This document shows, piece by piece, positions 50,082 to 58,848 of a stretch of 64,000 nucleotides of DNA. This stretch comes from Thermosporothrix hazakensis. GTDB lineage: Bacteria > Chloroflexota > Ktedonobacteria > Ktedonobacterales > Ktedonobacteraceae. The position numbers were made by a program, and so were the translations under genes. The first letter of the stretch is position 1; every line of letters starts with the position of its first letter. The stretch spans positions 1-64,000 of the forward strand of contig NZ_QKUF01000014.1 of NCBI RefSeq assembly GCF_003253565.1. Direction: 5' to 3'. The notes under the pieces are model-generated. The model was not told the origin of the DNA. It did not search any database and saw nothing but the letters and a program-made list of their open reading frames with translations.

Positions 50082-50537
50082 ATGGAATTCACTCAAGAGG
50101 AGATCATTGAACGGATAAACAGCAGCCGCGCCGGGTCTGTCTGGGAGGTGCTTGACATCAAGCTGGTTGTCGCAGAAAAGCAGCGGGTGGTGGGAACCAT
50201 GCCCATCGGACCGAATCAGCGGCAACAACTGGGGTATCTGCATGGAGGTGTCTCGGTCGTGCTGGCCGAGTCGCTGGCCTCATTTGGTAGTGTGCTGAAT
50301 ATTGACAATAGGCGACAGATGGCATTTGGCCTGGAAATCAACGCGAACCATATTCGGGCCAAACGCGATGGGATGCTGACCGGAACCGCGATCCCGCTGC
50401 ATCTCGGACGAACAACGCATGTCTGGGAGGTCAAGATCACCGATGAGCAGGAGAAACTGATCTGTGTTTCTCGCTGCACCATCGCGATCGTGAATCGACC
50501 GCCCGAGAACGACAATATTTTGACTGTCGAGCGATAA
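50082..50537 (+). CDS. PaaI-type hotdog thioesterase (151 aa)
   Basis: ATG 50082 with GAGGGAAAGG upstream. The hotdog fold is recognised by NQRQQLGYLHGGVSVVLAESLASFGS, where the HGG and following acidic residue form the active site, and by LEINANHIRAKRDGMLTGTAIPLHLGRTTHVWEVKITDEQEKLICVSRCTIAIV. These enzymes hydrolyse aryl- or acyl-CoA esters (PaaI, YbdB, MenI types). The 1,4-dihydroxy-2-naphthoyl-CoA class is possible, but no menaquinone gene is near. It converges with the HAD gene at a one-base gap. Confidence 0.9.
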   Translation: MEFTQEEIIERINSSRAGSVWEVLDIKLVVAEKQRVVGTMPIGPNQRQQLGYLHGGVSVVLAESLASFGSVLNIDNRRQMAFGLEINANHIRAKRDGMLTGTAIPLHLGRTTHVWEVKITDEQEKLICVSRCTIAIVNRPPENDNILTVER

Positions 50538-50538
50538 G

Positions 50539-51327
50539 CTATTCCAGGACATCAGCCAGAGCTGCGCCCAGATTCTCATACACCAGATCGGGCTTGATCG
50601 GTGAGCGAGCCAGACTCTCACGGCTCTCTTTGCCAGAGAGAACGAGCATGGTATGGGTTCCGGCAGCTTTGCCTGCCTTGATATCGATCTCCAGACCATC
50701 GCCGATCATCACCGTTTCTTCAGGGGTGCTGCCAAGCAGGTTCAGCGCCTCTTGCAGCAGCGCAGGCTGAGGCTTGCCGATCACTTGAGGGGTCACGCCA
50801 CTGCCCGCCTCAATCGCGGCAACCATTGTTCCGGTTCCGGCGGTAAAGCCACCTGCGACGGGCAGCAGCGGATCACGGTTGATGGCAATAAAGTGCGCTC
50901 CGCGCCGGACCGCGAGAACGGCGGCTGTCAGCTTCTGATAAGTGATGGTGCGGTCGAGGCCGACCAGAACAACATCTGCATCGCTGGCGTCCTCTCGGGC
51001 AAGCGGCAGGTTGTACGCGATGACCATATCAATCAATGGTTGCTCGCCGATCACAAAGACATGGGCGCCGGGAAAACGGCGGGCAATGTTGCGGACCGAA
51101 GCCTGACCCGCACCAAGCACATGCTCTTTGCCGGCGGGAATGCCCAGGCGGTTCAATTTTTCCACAACCTGGGCCTCGCTGGCAAAAGAGTTATTCGTTG
51201 GGAAGAGATATTTTTTGCCAGTGCGCTCAAGCCAGGAAATAAAGTCTTTTGCGCCCGGGACAAGGGTCTCGCCTCGGTAGACGACGCCATCAAGATCGAT
51301 AAGATAAGTCGTATATGGTGGTAACAT
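50539..51327 (-). CDS. HAD-IIA family sugar/nucleotide phosphatase, NagD-like (262 aa)
   Basis: HAD motif I TYLIDLDGVVYRG (DxD), motif II in LFPTNNSF, a C2 cap domain (residues 75-180), the motif III Lys in GKPQPALL and motif IV MIGDGLEIDIKAGKAAGTHTMLVLSG. This order is that of NagD/AraL/4-nitrophenylphosphatase-type enzymes. It dephosphorylates small phosphorylated metabolites in the cytosol. Ends almost at the stop of the converging thioesterase gene, so both transcripts must read into each other or end within the coding sequences. Confidence 0.92.
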   Translation of the reverse strand: MLPPYTTYLIDLDGVVYRGETLVPGAKDFISWLERTGKKYLFPTNNSFASEAQVVEKLNRLGIPAGKEHVLGAGQASVRNIARRFPGAHVFVIGEQPLIDMVIAYNLPLAREDASDADVVLVGLDRTITYQKLTAAVLAVRRGAHFIAINRDPLLPVAGGFTAGTGTMVAAIEAGSGVTPQVIGKPQPALLQEALNLLGSTPEETVMIGDGLEIDIKAGKAAGTHTMLVLSGKESRESLARSPIKPDLVYENLGAALADVLE

Positions 51328-51377
51328 AGCGCTCCGTTGTTTGTGTGTTTACTCTTTATTCTCTAGAAAAAAGACAT

Positions 51378-51406
51378 CCTTGCGGCTGCTCAAGAGTGCC
51401 GCAAGG
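51378..51406 (-). terminator. Terminator of the ridA-dnaA operon
   Basis: CCTTGCGGC (51378-51386) and GCCGCAAGG (51398-51406) form a 9-bp stem; on the minus strand it is followed after four bases by a run of six T. Confidence 0.9.
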
Positions 51407-51455
51407 CTGGTAGAGTACTTGCTATCAAGACAAAATGCTGCTTACAGTTCAAGCC

Positions 51456-52931
51456 CTAATCGCGTAAGAGCTGTTCGCGAATGGCCTCAATCTCCTGACG
51501 CAAGGTTGAATTGTTTTTCAGCGCCTTCTCAATTTTTTCACAGGCATACAGAACTGTGCTGTGATCGCGTCCCCCAAAGAGCTGCCCGATTTCCAGCAAA
51601 GACGTCTGGGTCTCATGGCGGACCAGATACATCGCGACCTGTCGTGGTTTCACAATGAACTTGTCTCGTTGCTTGCTACACATCGCCTCAAAGGACACAT
51701 GATAGAAGTGGGCGACGGCCTGAGCGATCTGCTGTCCACTGAGTTGCATTTCACGCTGATCGCTGTCCAGCGATGACATTGCGGCCCGAGCGATATCAAG
51801 GGTCAACTCGGTGCGATGCAACTGCTGGTAGGCGATCAAGCGGTTCAGGCAACCTTCCAGTTCGCGGATGTTCGTTTGAACCCGGCTGGCGATATAGGCA
51901 ATCACCTCATCTGGAACGCGATAGCGCAGCATCTCCGCTTTGGCCCGTAAGATGGCCATACGGGTTTCAAGGTCGGGCGGCTGAATATCCGCGATCAGGC
52001 CCCATTCAAAGCGAGAGCGGAGGCGCTCTTCCAGGCTGACAATGGCCTTTGGTGGGCGGTCACTGCAAATCACAATCTGCTTGCTCATTTCATGCAGGCT
52101 ATTGAAGGTATGAAAGAACTCTTCCTCGGTTGATTCCTTGCCTGCAATAAACTGGATATCATCGACCAGCAGAATATCAACTGAGCGATACTTGGCGCGA
52201 AACTCTTCGGTGGTACGATAACGAATAGCATTGATGATTTCGTTAGTAAATTGTTCCGAAGAGACGTAGAGGACAGCCAGACCGGTACGCACACCCTGAT
52301 GGCCGATAGCGTGTAGCAGGTGTGTTTTGCCCAATCCCACGCCTCCATACAGGAAAAGCGGGTTATAGGACTCTCCCGGAGCTTCTGCGACGGCCAGAGA
52401 AGCTGCATGGGCCAGCCGGTTGCTATTGCCGACAATAAAGGTCTCGAACGTGTACCGCGGATTGAGCCGATTATGCATCAGAATGTTAGCGCGTTGCTCG
52501 TTGTCCCACTCTTCGAGTGGGGGTGTTTCATAGCGTGGCTCTGCCTGTTGCGCAGGTTTTCGCATTGTGTAGAACGAGTAGCCATTCTTTTTTGCAGGCT
52601 CATCGGCCGGGGGCTGCTCGAAGGAAGCAGTGCTGCCTCGCGTGCGTGTGTCTGCTGTCCGCTCGTCGGCTGGTAGGCGGACCGTAAGCGTGACTGGGAG
52701 CCCGGTAACTTCTTGCAAGGCCTCCTCGATGGTCGGGCGCCAGCGGGTATTAATGACATCTTTCGCGATCTCATGGGGCACTTGCAGTTCCAGATACAGG
52801 CTATTGCCCGGGCTCTCGCCATCCGAGATATTGGTCAGATGAGCTTCCTGAAGCCAGACCTTGCTGGTAGCGTCAAGTGACGCATGCTCTAGCCGTTCAA
52901 GGGTTGTACGCCAGATGGTAGCAGTGTTCAC
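51456..52931 (-). CDS. dnaA: DnaA, replication initiator (491 aa)
   Basis: I chose GTG 52931 with GGGAG upstream, 16 bases after the ridA stop; the ATG at 52976 would overlap ridA. Domain I: VNTATIWRTTLERLEH...WRPTIEEALQEVTG; domain II, Pro/Glu-rich linker about residues 95-150; domain III AAA+: NPRYTFETFIVGNSNRLAHAAS, Walker A GGVGLGKTHLLHAIG, Walker B ILLVDDIQF, sensor 1 VICSDRPPK; domain IV: VKPRQVAMYLVRHETQTSLLEIGQLFGGRDHSTVLYACEKI, the DnaA-box binding signature. All key residues are intact. The neighbour is ridA, not dnaN or rpmH, and no cluster of DnaA boxes is seen, so the origin may lie elsewhere or this may be a second copy. Confidence 0.96.
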   Translation of the reverse strand: MNTATIWRTTLERLEHASLDATSKVWLQEAHLTNISDGESPGNSLYLELQVPHEIAKDVINTRWRPTIEEALQEVTGLPVTLTVRLPADERTADTRTRGSTASFEQPPADEPAKKNGYSFYTMRKPAQQAEPRYETPPLEEWDNEQRANILMHNRLNPRYTFETFIVGNSNRLAHAASLAVAEAPGESYNPLFLYGGVGLGKTHLLHAIGHQGVRTGLAVLYVSSEQFTNEIINAIRYRTTEEFRAKYRSVDILLVDDIQFIAGKESTEEEFFHTFNSLHEMSKQIVICSDRPPKAIVSLEERLRSRFEWGLIADIQPPDLETRMAILRAKAEMLRYRVPDEVIAYIASRVQTNIRELEGCLNRLIAYQQLHRTELTLDIARAAMSSLDSDQREMQLSGQQIAQAVAHFYHVSFEAMCSKQRDKFIVKPRQVAMYLVRHETQTSLLEIGQLFGGRDHSTVLYACEKIEKALKNNSTLRQEIEAIREQLLRD

Positions 52932-52947
52932 CGTTGTCTCCCAGTGG

Positions 52948-53337
52948 CTAATCTTCAACCAGGGCAACGCACTCAATTTCGACTAATGCCTTGCGCGGTA
53001 GTTCAGCGACCTGAATCGTTGAGCGGGCCGGAGTTACCCCACTGTTGAAATACTGAGCATAGATGGCGTTCATGGTCTGGAAGTCACCCATATTGGCAAG
53101 GAAAACGGTGGTTTTGATTACCTTGTCAAGGGACGTGCCGGCGCTTTGGAGGACGGCTTGCAGGTTCTTCAAGACCTGATGAGTCTGGGTTTCGATGTCG
53201 GAGCCGACCATCTCACCGGTAGCAGGGTCCAGGGGAATCTGTCCGGACGTATACACAAATTGGCCGCAGCGGATTGCCTGGCTGTAGGGACCAATCGCCG
53301 CCGGCGCTTCCGTTGTATTGATCTTCTTGATCTCCAT
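52948..53337 (-). CDS. ridA: RidA, reactive enamine/imine deaminase (129 aa)
   Basis: MEIKKINTTEAPAAIGPYSQAIRCGQFVYTSGQIPLDPATGEMVG, then NLQAVLQSAGTSLDKVIKTTVFLANMGDFQTMNAIYAQYF and PARSTIQVAELPRKALVEIECVAL: the complete RidA/YjgF signature, with the active-site Arg and Glu in PARS and EIE. Standard length. It hydrolyses reactive enamines released by PLP enzymes. It is followed after 16 bases by dnaA, evidently in one operon; there is no metabolic reason for this link. Confidence 0.96.
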   Translation of the reverse strand: MEIKKINTTEAPAAIGPYSQAIRCGQFVYTSGQIPLDPATGEMVGSDIETQTHQVLKNLQAVLQSAGTSLDKVIKTTVFLANMGDFQTMNAIYAQYFNSGVTPARSTIQVAELPRKALVEIECVALVED

Positions 53338-53517
53338 AGTTTTTTATCCTGGTCTCTCTCTCTTAGTAGTGGTTTTAGAGCGGGCAAAGGCTGCCCGAAT
53401 CGGCTGGCTCTTTTTCCTTGATTATATCTGATGCGCAGACAGACAGGCAGCAATGTGCAGGCTGCATGTCTGGAAATTTCGGGCGCACCGCGCTGATAGA
53501 AAAGGAATGCCTGTTAC

Positions 53518-54486
53518 TCAGGAATACTGCCGAGGTCCAGCGGGAGGGATCCTTCCCTGACCGTCGGCACCAGGGTACTGGTGAGGGTACATCTGGCTCT
53601 GCTGTGCCACTGGCGCGTTTTGCTGTAATAGCTCGCGGGCACTGCGTTTCAGGGCAAGCTGCATATCCGAGGCGGAAGAGAAGCGGTCTTCCGGCTCTTT
53701 CTGAAGTGCCTTACTGATAACGCGCTCGACAGAGGGCGGGACGGTCGGGTTAAACTGGCGCAACGGTGGCGGATTGGCCGTTGCATGTTGCATGGCGATC
53801 GAGACGGCAGTTGGCCCGACAAATGGGGGCCGTCCGGCAAGCATCTCAAACATCACAACCCCTAATGAGTATAGATCGGAAGATCCGGTGAGCGTTTCAC
53901 CGCGTGCCTGCTCTGGAGAGAGATAGTCTGCGGTTCCCAGAACAATACCGCTATTGGTCAGACCGGCATCCTCCGCGACACGGACAATACCGAAGTCAGT
54001 TAGCTTCACCCATGCCCCCCCGTCACTGAGTCCTCGACCGCCTCCACTGCGGGCTAGCATAATGTTTTGCGGCTTGATGTCGCGGTGAATGAAACCTCGT
54101 GCATGGGCTACCTGCAAGACCGAGCAGACCTGAATCGCAACTTCGAGCGCCTCACGCGGCTGCAACTGACGGCGCTGACCAATCAATTGCTTGAGCGTAG
54201 GTCCGTGAATGTATTCCATGACAAGGAAATACTGGCCTGCCTCTTCAACAAAGTCATAAATAGTGACGGCGTTCGGGTGCGCAAGCGCGGCCGCTGCACG
54301 GGCTTCACGGCGGAAACGCTCTACGGCTTTTTGATCGTTCTTATCCAGGGACCGCAGAACTTTAATTGCAACAATCCGCTCTACGCGATGATCCCAGGTT
54401 TTAAAGACGCTTGCCATTCCTCCGGTCGCGATATGCTCACGTATTTCGTACCGTCCAGCAATGAGTTTGCCTTCGATTTGATTCAA
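53518..54486 (-). CDS. Hanks-type Ser/Thr protein kinase, soluble (322 aa)
   Basis: TTG 54486 (after GAGG) is the start. Kinase motifs: Gly loop HIATGGMASVFK, VAIKVL with the ATP Lys, catalytic HRDIKPQNIML, DFGI, activation segment GTADYLSPEQARGE, SDLYSLGVVMFEMLAGRPPF. The kinase domain ends near residue 280, followed by a short Gln/Pro/Tyr-rich tail (MYPHQYPGADGQGR). There is no membrane helix or PASTA repeat, unlike PknB/PrkC. It probably autophosphorylates and acts on cytosolic proteins. The lipoprotein gene upstream ends 188 bases away; operon membership is uncertain. Confidence 0.95.
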   Translation of the reverse strand: MNQIEGKLIAGRYEIREHIATGGMASVFKTWDHRVERIVAIKVLRSLDKNDQKAVERFRREARAAAALAHPNAVTIYDFVEEAGQYFLVMEYIHGPTLKQLIGQRRQLQPREALEVAIQVCSVLQVAHARGFIHRDIKPQNIMLARSGGGRGLSDGGAWVKLTDFGIVRVAEDAGLTNSGIVLGTADYLSPEQARGETLTGSSDLYSLGVVMFEMLAGRPPFVGPTAVSIAMQHATANPPPLRQFNPTVPPSVERVISKALQKEPEDRFSSASDMQLALKRSARELLQQNAPVAQQSQMYPHQYPGADGQGRIPPAGPRQYS

Positions 54487-54674
54487 TGTTCTAACCTCAA
54501 GCGACCTGGGCGACTAGACCACAAGACAAATATACAACAAGAGTCCTTCTGTCTCACGCTAGTATACCATCATTGCGTTATGCCGTCGAGTTTTGTGACC
54601 TTCAGTATACCTGTCTCTTTTTGCCTGCATGGTCCCCTTGGGTTCGGTAACACCGGAAAAGAGTGGCTGGCGCT

Positions 54675-55919
54675 TTATCCTTTCACCCAGGCAATGCGCG
54701 AGTCCGCGTCAAGTCTGGCCTGCTGATCGCTGGCCTTCAGCAACAGTATCGGGTCGCCTTTCCTCTGATAGGTGTCATTTGCTTTTTGGACCTCAAGCAG
54801 GTACAGATTGAAGGTGTTGTCCTCATATCCAATATAGGCGATATACTTGCTGTCAGGAGACCAGACAGGCTGACTGATAAGATCGGCTTTCAGCAGCAGG
54901 GTTGAGTGATTATAGGGCTCCAGCGCCTTTTGTGCAGTTGCTTTATCATCGGGCCTGGTGATGACGTCTTCAGCGATTGGCATCACATAGAGCTCCATGC
55001 CGGGCGTCGCAAGATCGGGCTTGCGCACATAGGTCAGAAATGCGCCATCGGGCGAGAAGGCGGGCTGAATGTTCATCAGATCTGCTTGAGCCGGAGTCAG
55101 AGCAACCGAGGGATCACGATGCACGCCCGGAGCTCCGGGCTGATAAGTTCCCGGCTCAGCTTTTGCGATAGCGTTGATGTTCTGGGTGAAGAGTTGAATC
55201 AGTTGCTTGCTCTGTTGATCCTGGGTGTATTGATAACCTGTAAAGACAATCTGATCGGGGTGGTTCGGACGGATAATCAGGTCTCGTTGGCCCCCATCTC
55301 CCAGGACCGCGTAGGTGACATGTTGCAGGACACCGGGATAGTCGTCAACGTTTTGCGGATTGATGCGAGATAATTGCGGGTTGTTGATATCGATGCTATA
55401 GGCCATCAGATCCAGCATAAAGGTATCCAGTCCGGAGTTGATCTGAAGCTTGCGAATGTCGCTGAGAAAAACAAGGTGGGTATTATCGCGCCAGGTCGGT
55501 TGGGCGAACCAGGTATGTGTACTGATCGCTGAGGCATAGCGGGGATTGGGTGTAAAGTCACCTTTGCCCGTAAGCAGGACGCGAGGCTTCCCGCCGCTGG
55601 TTGGCATAATGGCAAGATCCGCATAGTTCTTGTAGCGGATCACGAAAGCAAGCATCTTCCCATCGGGCGAGACTGCCGGGTCGCGGATATCCATATCATG
55701 GGTCAGCCGGCGGGGTGTACCTGAGGAGTCGAGCACATAGAGATCGCGGCCAATGGTAAAATAGAGCTTTCCCGGAAGCTTCAACTCGTTGTTGATGTCG
55801 ACGCTGGTCCCATTGCCGAGGGTGGTTGATTGGCTTTTCCGAACCGGGCTCTGGCAACCAGCCAGCAGAAGCAGAATCAACAGAAGAAGCCCTGTTTTGA
55901 TATACTTCGATGTTTGCAT
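54675..55919 (-). CDS. PD40/TolB-like beta-propeller lipoprotein, copy 1 (414 aa)
   Basis: Lipoprotein signal peptide MQTSKYIKTGLLLLILLLLAGC, with AGGAAAG before the ATG. After a short linker comes LPGKLYFTIGRDLYVLDSSG, then repeated propeller blades with (V/I)SPDGKMLAFVIRYKNYADLAIMPTSGGKPRVLL, FAQPTWRDNTHLVFLSDI, FSPDGAFLTYVRKP and WSPDSKYIAYIGYED. This is the WD40-like PD40 pattern of TolB. It should sit on the outer face of the membrane as a binding platform. It is one of three tandem paralogues (also 56086 and 57472) next to an LCP protein. Function unknown. Confidence 0.88.
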   Translation of the reverse strand: MQTSKYIKTGLLLLILLLLAGCQSPVRKSQSTTLGNGTSVDINNELKLPGKLYFTIGRDLYVLDSSGTPRRLTHDMDIRDPAVSPDGKMLAFVIRYKNYADLAIMPTSGGKPRVLLTGKGDFTPNPRYASAISTHTWFAQPTWRDNTHLVFLSDIRKLQINSGLDTFMLDLMAYSIDINNPQLSRINPQNVDDYPGVLQHVTYAVLGDGGQRDLIIRPNHPDQIVFTGYQYTQDQQSKQLIQLFTQNINAIAKAEPGTYQPGAPGVHRDPSVALTPAQADLMNIQPAFSPDGAFLTYVRKPDLATPGMELYVMPIAEDVITRPDDKATAQKALEPYNHSTLLLKADLISQPVWSPDSKYIAYIGYEDNTFNLYLLEVQKANDTYQRKGDPILLLKASDQQARLDADSRIAWVKG

Positions 55920-56048
55920 GATAACGCTTTCCTGTCAGGGGGTATGAGTGGTCTCTGAATTCACTACGTTTCGGGTACCAATTTGGTTGACGAACACAAA
56001 CGTTTCCTGAGAAAAACGCAGGTGTGTGCGGTCTGATCAGACAGGAGA

Positions 56049-56075
56049 CGAGAGAAGAGCCTTCCCCTTCTCTCG
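56049..56075 (-). terminator. Terminator after lipoprotein copy 2
   Basis: CGAGAGAAG (56049-56057) pairs with CTTCTCTCG (56067-56075). It lies directly after the stop at 56086 of the leftward gene. Confidence 0.75.
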
Positions 56076-56085
56076 CCCAACGGGT

Positions 56086-57360
56086 TTATTTCGTCCAGAT
56101 GAAGCGTGAATCGGCGTTGATCTGCGCTTTGGGATCGGTTGATTTGATCAGGGTGGTAGGCTCCCCTTTTTTGCTATATTTGCCGTTCTCTTTCGCTACC
56201 TCGATAAGTGAGAGCTGAAAGGTGTGATCGCTATAGCTGATGTAGGAAATGTATTTGCCATCGGGTGTCCATGCAGGTTGTGTGACATACTCGCCACTGA
56301 GTATGAGCGTTGACTGATCGTAGGGCTGGAGCGCTTTTTGCGTCGTTTCCTGTTCATTGGGTGTCTGTAGCAGGCTGTCATCAATCACAGGCATGACCCG
56401 AAGCTCGGCCTGGGAGTTGGTAACGTTAGGCTTTTTGATATAGGCGATCGTGTTGCCATCGGGTGAAAAGGAGGGCAACATATTCGCCATATCGGTCTGC
56501 TGCGGGGTCAGTGCGAGTGAGGGATCTCGCTGTATGCCATTGAGTCCCGGACGATAGGTTTCGGTGGGTGGAGCGTTCTTGATCCCGTCCACGTATTGCA
56601 GGCAGATTTGAATCAGTTGATGCTCGTTGCTGCTGTCATATTGATAGTTGGTAAAAATGATCTGGTCAGGGTGGTTGGGCCGCAGGCTGATGTCCCGGTG
56701 CCCGCCATCACCAGTAATAGCATAGGTGACCGGTTGTAACACATCGGGATAGTCGCCGACAGTGTACGCGTTGATCTGTTGAAGTGTCGGGTTGTTGATA
56801 TCGGCGCTGAAGGCCATGAGTTCTAGCGAGCGTGCGGCAAACGAGCGCCCCTCGTCGGCATTGGGCCAGTACTGGTATTTCCAGATATCACTGAGGAAAA
56901 TAAGGTGTGTATTGTCGCGCCAGATGGGTTGTGCATACCAGGCATAGGATGTATCAACAAAGTCATCTGTGCCATCTCCGTTGGTATCATGGCCGACAAA
57001 CTTTCCGTTCCCGCTCAAGATAACCTTCGGTGTGCCCCCCCCTGCCGGCATAATGGCGATTTCTGAGTAGTTTTTGTGGCGAATCTCAAAAGCGATATTT
57101 TTGCCATCAGGTGAGATCGCCGGGTCGCGCACATCAAGTCCCTTTGTCAATTGTTTCAGGCTGCCGGATGAATCCAGCATATAGAGATTGCGGTTCAGTG
57201 TAAGATAGAGCTTCCCCGCAAGCTTGATATCTTTATTGATTTCGATATTTGCGCCGTTGTCCAGTTTGGTTTGCTGGTTGTTTGGGCCAAGACAAGCCGT
57301 CAGGAGCAGTGAGAGCGCCAGTAGTAAGAGCGGTGTGTGAAAATATCTCGATCTTTTCAT
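56086..57360 (-). CDS. PD40/TolB-like beta-propeller lipoprotein, copy 2 (424 aa)
   Basis: Signal MKRSRYFHTPLLLLALSLLLTAC with lipobox LTAC. Same blade pattern as its neighbours (AISPDGKNIAFEIRHKNYSEIAIMPAGGGTPKVIL, YAQPIWRDNTHLIFLSDI, FSPDGNTIAYIKKPN, WTPDGKYISYISYSD). It carries an insertion GHDTNGDGTDDFVDTSY (about residues 145-161), which has the DxNxDGxxD form of a calcium-binding dockerin/EF-hand-like loop and is absent from the other two copies. Its own terminator follows. Confidence 0.88.
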   Translation of the reverse strand: MKRSRYFHTPLLLLALSLLLTACLGPNNQQTKLDNGANIEINKDIKLAGKLYLTLNRNLYMLDSSGSLKQLTKGLDVRDPAISPDGKNIAFEIRHKNYSEIAIMPAGGGTPKVILSGNGKFVGHDTNGDGTDDFVDTSYAWYAQPIWRDNTHLIFLSDIWKYQYWPNADEGRSFAARSLELMAFSADINNPTLQQINAYTVGDYPDVLQPVTYAITGDGGHRDISLRPNHPDQIIFTNYQYDSSNEHQLIQICLQYVDGIKNAPPTETYRPGLNGIQRDPSLALTPQQTDMANMLPSFSPDGNTIAYIKKPNVTNSQAELRVMPVIDDSLLQTPNEQETTQKALQPYDQSTLILSGEYVTQPAWTPDGKYISYISYSDHTFQLSLIEVAKENGKYSKKGEPTTLIKSTDPKAQINADSRFIWTK

Positions 57361-57401
57361 CTTCTGGTTTTCCTGAGATACAGAAAATAGTGAACAAAAA
57401 T

Positions 57402-57428
57402 GGGGAGGGTAGCCACAGCTACCTCTCC
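57402..57428 (-). terminator. Hairpin after lipoprotein copy 3
   Basis: GGGAGGGTAGC pairs with GCTACCTCTCC with two imperfect positions, loop CACA, behind the stop at 57472 of the leftward gene. Confidence 0.65.
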
Positions 57429-57471
57429 ATCACCTTCTACTTAAAATATATCCCTTAACTATTCAATTCGG

Positions 57472-58701
57472 CTATTTCGTCCAGATCAAACGAGAATCAG
57501 CATTCAGTTGTACTTTTTGACCGTCGGTCTTGATCACTTGAATCGGATCGCCGTTTTTTTTATAGGTTTTCCCCTCCTTGACGACTTCGAGCACATACAG
57601 GTTAAAGATGTTGTTTTCATAGCCTATATAAGCGATATATTTGCTGTCCGGTGACCAGATTGGCTGACTGATGTACTGAGACTGGAGCAGCATCGTCGAC
57701 TGACTATAGGGTTGCAGCGCCTTTTGTTCTGTCGCTTTATCATTGGGTGTGGCTGTGACATCTTCGGCCACCGGCATGGTGTAGAGCTCCATATTGCTGG
57801 TGGGGTTGGGTTTGCGAATATACACAAAGGTATTGCCATCGGGCGAAAACGATGCCTGCATATTGAACAGATCTGCCTGATCGGGTGTCAGTGCCACGGC
57901 GGGATCTTTTTGTATCTCCTCAATGCCGGGCTGATAGGTGCCCTGTGGCGCATGCGCGATTGCATCGGCGTCCTGTAGAAATAGTTGTACGACCTGATGC
58001 GTGCGAGAAGCATCATATTTATAGCTGGTAAAGACGATCTGCCCGGGGTGACCGGGGCGCACGCTGAGATCACGGTGTCCGCCGTCGCCCGCGATGGAAT
58101 AGGTCACGTGCTGGACTACATCGGGGTAGTCATCCACAGTCTGTGCATTAATTTGCGATAATCGGGAGTCATTGATATCTATACTGAACGCCATTAAATC
58201 CAGCATAAAGGCATCCTGCCCCGGGTTGATTTGGAGCTTGCGCAGATCGCTTAAAAAGAGAAGGTGTGTATTGTCGCGCCACGCAGGCTGGGCGTACCAG
58301 ACATGGGTGCTTTTGGGTGCCGGATAGTTTGGATTGGGAATGTATTCTCCCTTGCCGGTCAGCAGCACTTTCGGCTTGCCACCTGTTGCGGGCATGATAG
58401 CGAGATCCGAATAGTTTTTATAGCGGATAATAAAGGCAAGCGTTTTGCCATCAGGTGAAATGGCAGGATCAACAACCTCCATTCCTTTGGTCAGTTGTTT
58501 GGGCCCCGATGCATCCAGCACATAGAGATCATGATTCAAGGTAAAATACAGCTTCCCCGCTAAGGGAACCTGTGTATTGAGTTCTAGCGTCTTCCCATCA
58601 CCGAGATCTTTTTGTTGATAGGTTGTATCTGTACCCAGACAGCCCGTCAGCAGCAGTGCGACAAGCGTCAGGAGAACGAATAGCTCTCTTTTTTTCTTCA
58701 T
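57472..58701 (-). CDS. PD40/TolB-like beta-propeller lipoprotein, copy 3 (409 aa)
   Basis: ATG 58701 opens the signal MKKKRELFVLLTLVALLLTGC (lipobox LTGC); an ORF extension to 58728 adds nine residues. Blades as in copies 1 and 2: AISPDGKTLAFIIRYKNYSDLAIMPATGGKPKVLL, YAQPAWRDNTHLLFLSDL, FSPDGNTFVYIRKPN and WSPDSKYIAYIGYEN. The sequence is closer to copy 1 than to copy 2. It lies downstream of the LCP gene, separated by a terminator. Confidence 0.88.
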   Translation of the reverse strand: MKKKRELFVLLTLVALLLTGCLGTDTTYQQKDLGDGKTLELNTQVPLAGKLYFTLNHDLYVLDASGPKQLTKGMEVVDPAISPDGKTLAFIIRYKNYSDLAIMPATGGKPKVLLTGKGEYIPNPNYPAPKSTHVWYAQPAWRDNTHLLFLSDLRKLQINPGQDAFMLDLMAFSIDINDSRLSQINAQTVDDYPDVVQHVTYSIAGDGGHRDLSVRPGHPGQIVFTSYKYDASRTHQVVQLFLQDADAIAHAPQGTYQPGIEEIQKDPAVALTPDQADLFNMQASFSPDGNTFVYIRKPNPTSNMELYTMPVAEDVTATPNDKATEQKALQPYSQSTMLLQSQYISQPIWSPDSKYIAYIGYENNIFNLYVLEVVKEGKTYKKNGDPIQVIKTDGQKVQLNADSRLIWTK

Positions 58702-58744
58702 AATGATAGCCTGTTTTCCCATAACCACATGCTATTTTAGAACA

Positions 58745-58781
58745 GGGGAGAAGGGGGCAGTATAACCTTGCTCCCCTTCTC
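58745..58781 (-). terminator. Terminator after the LCP gene
   Basis: The G-rich arm from 58745 (GAGAAGGGGGCA) pairs with TTGCTCCCCTTCTC (58768-58781) with one bulge. It lies 68 bases past the stop at 58849 of the leftward LCP gene and ahead of the next start at 58701. Confidence 0.75.
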
Positions 58782-58848
58782 AAGCATTGTTATTGTTGAC
58801 TCTTCTGATGATAAGAACGCCAGTGTGTGGACATTTGTTACGGCCTGT

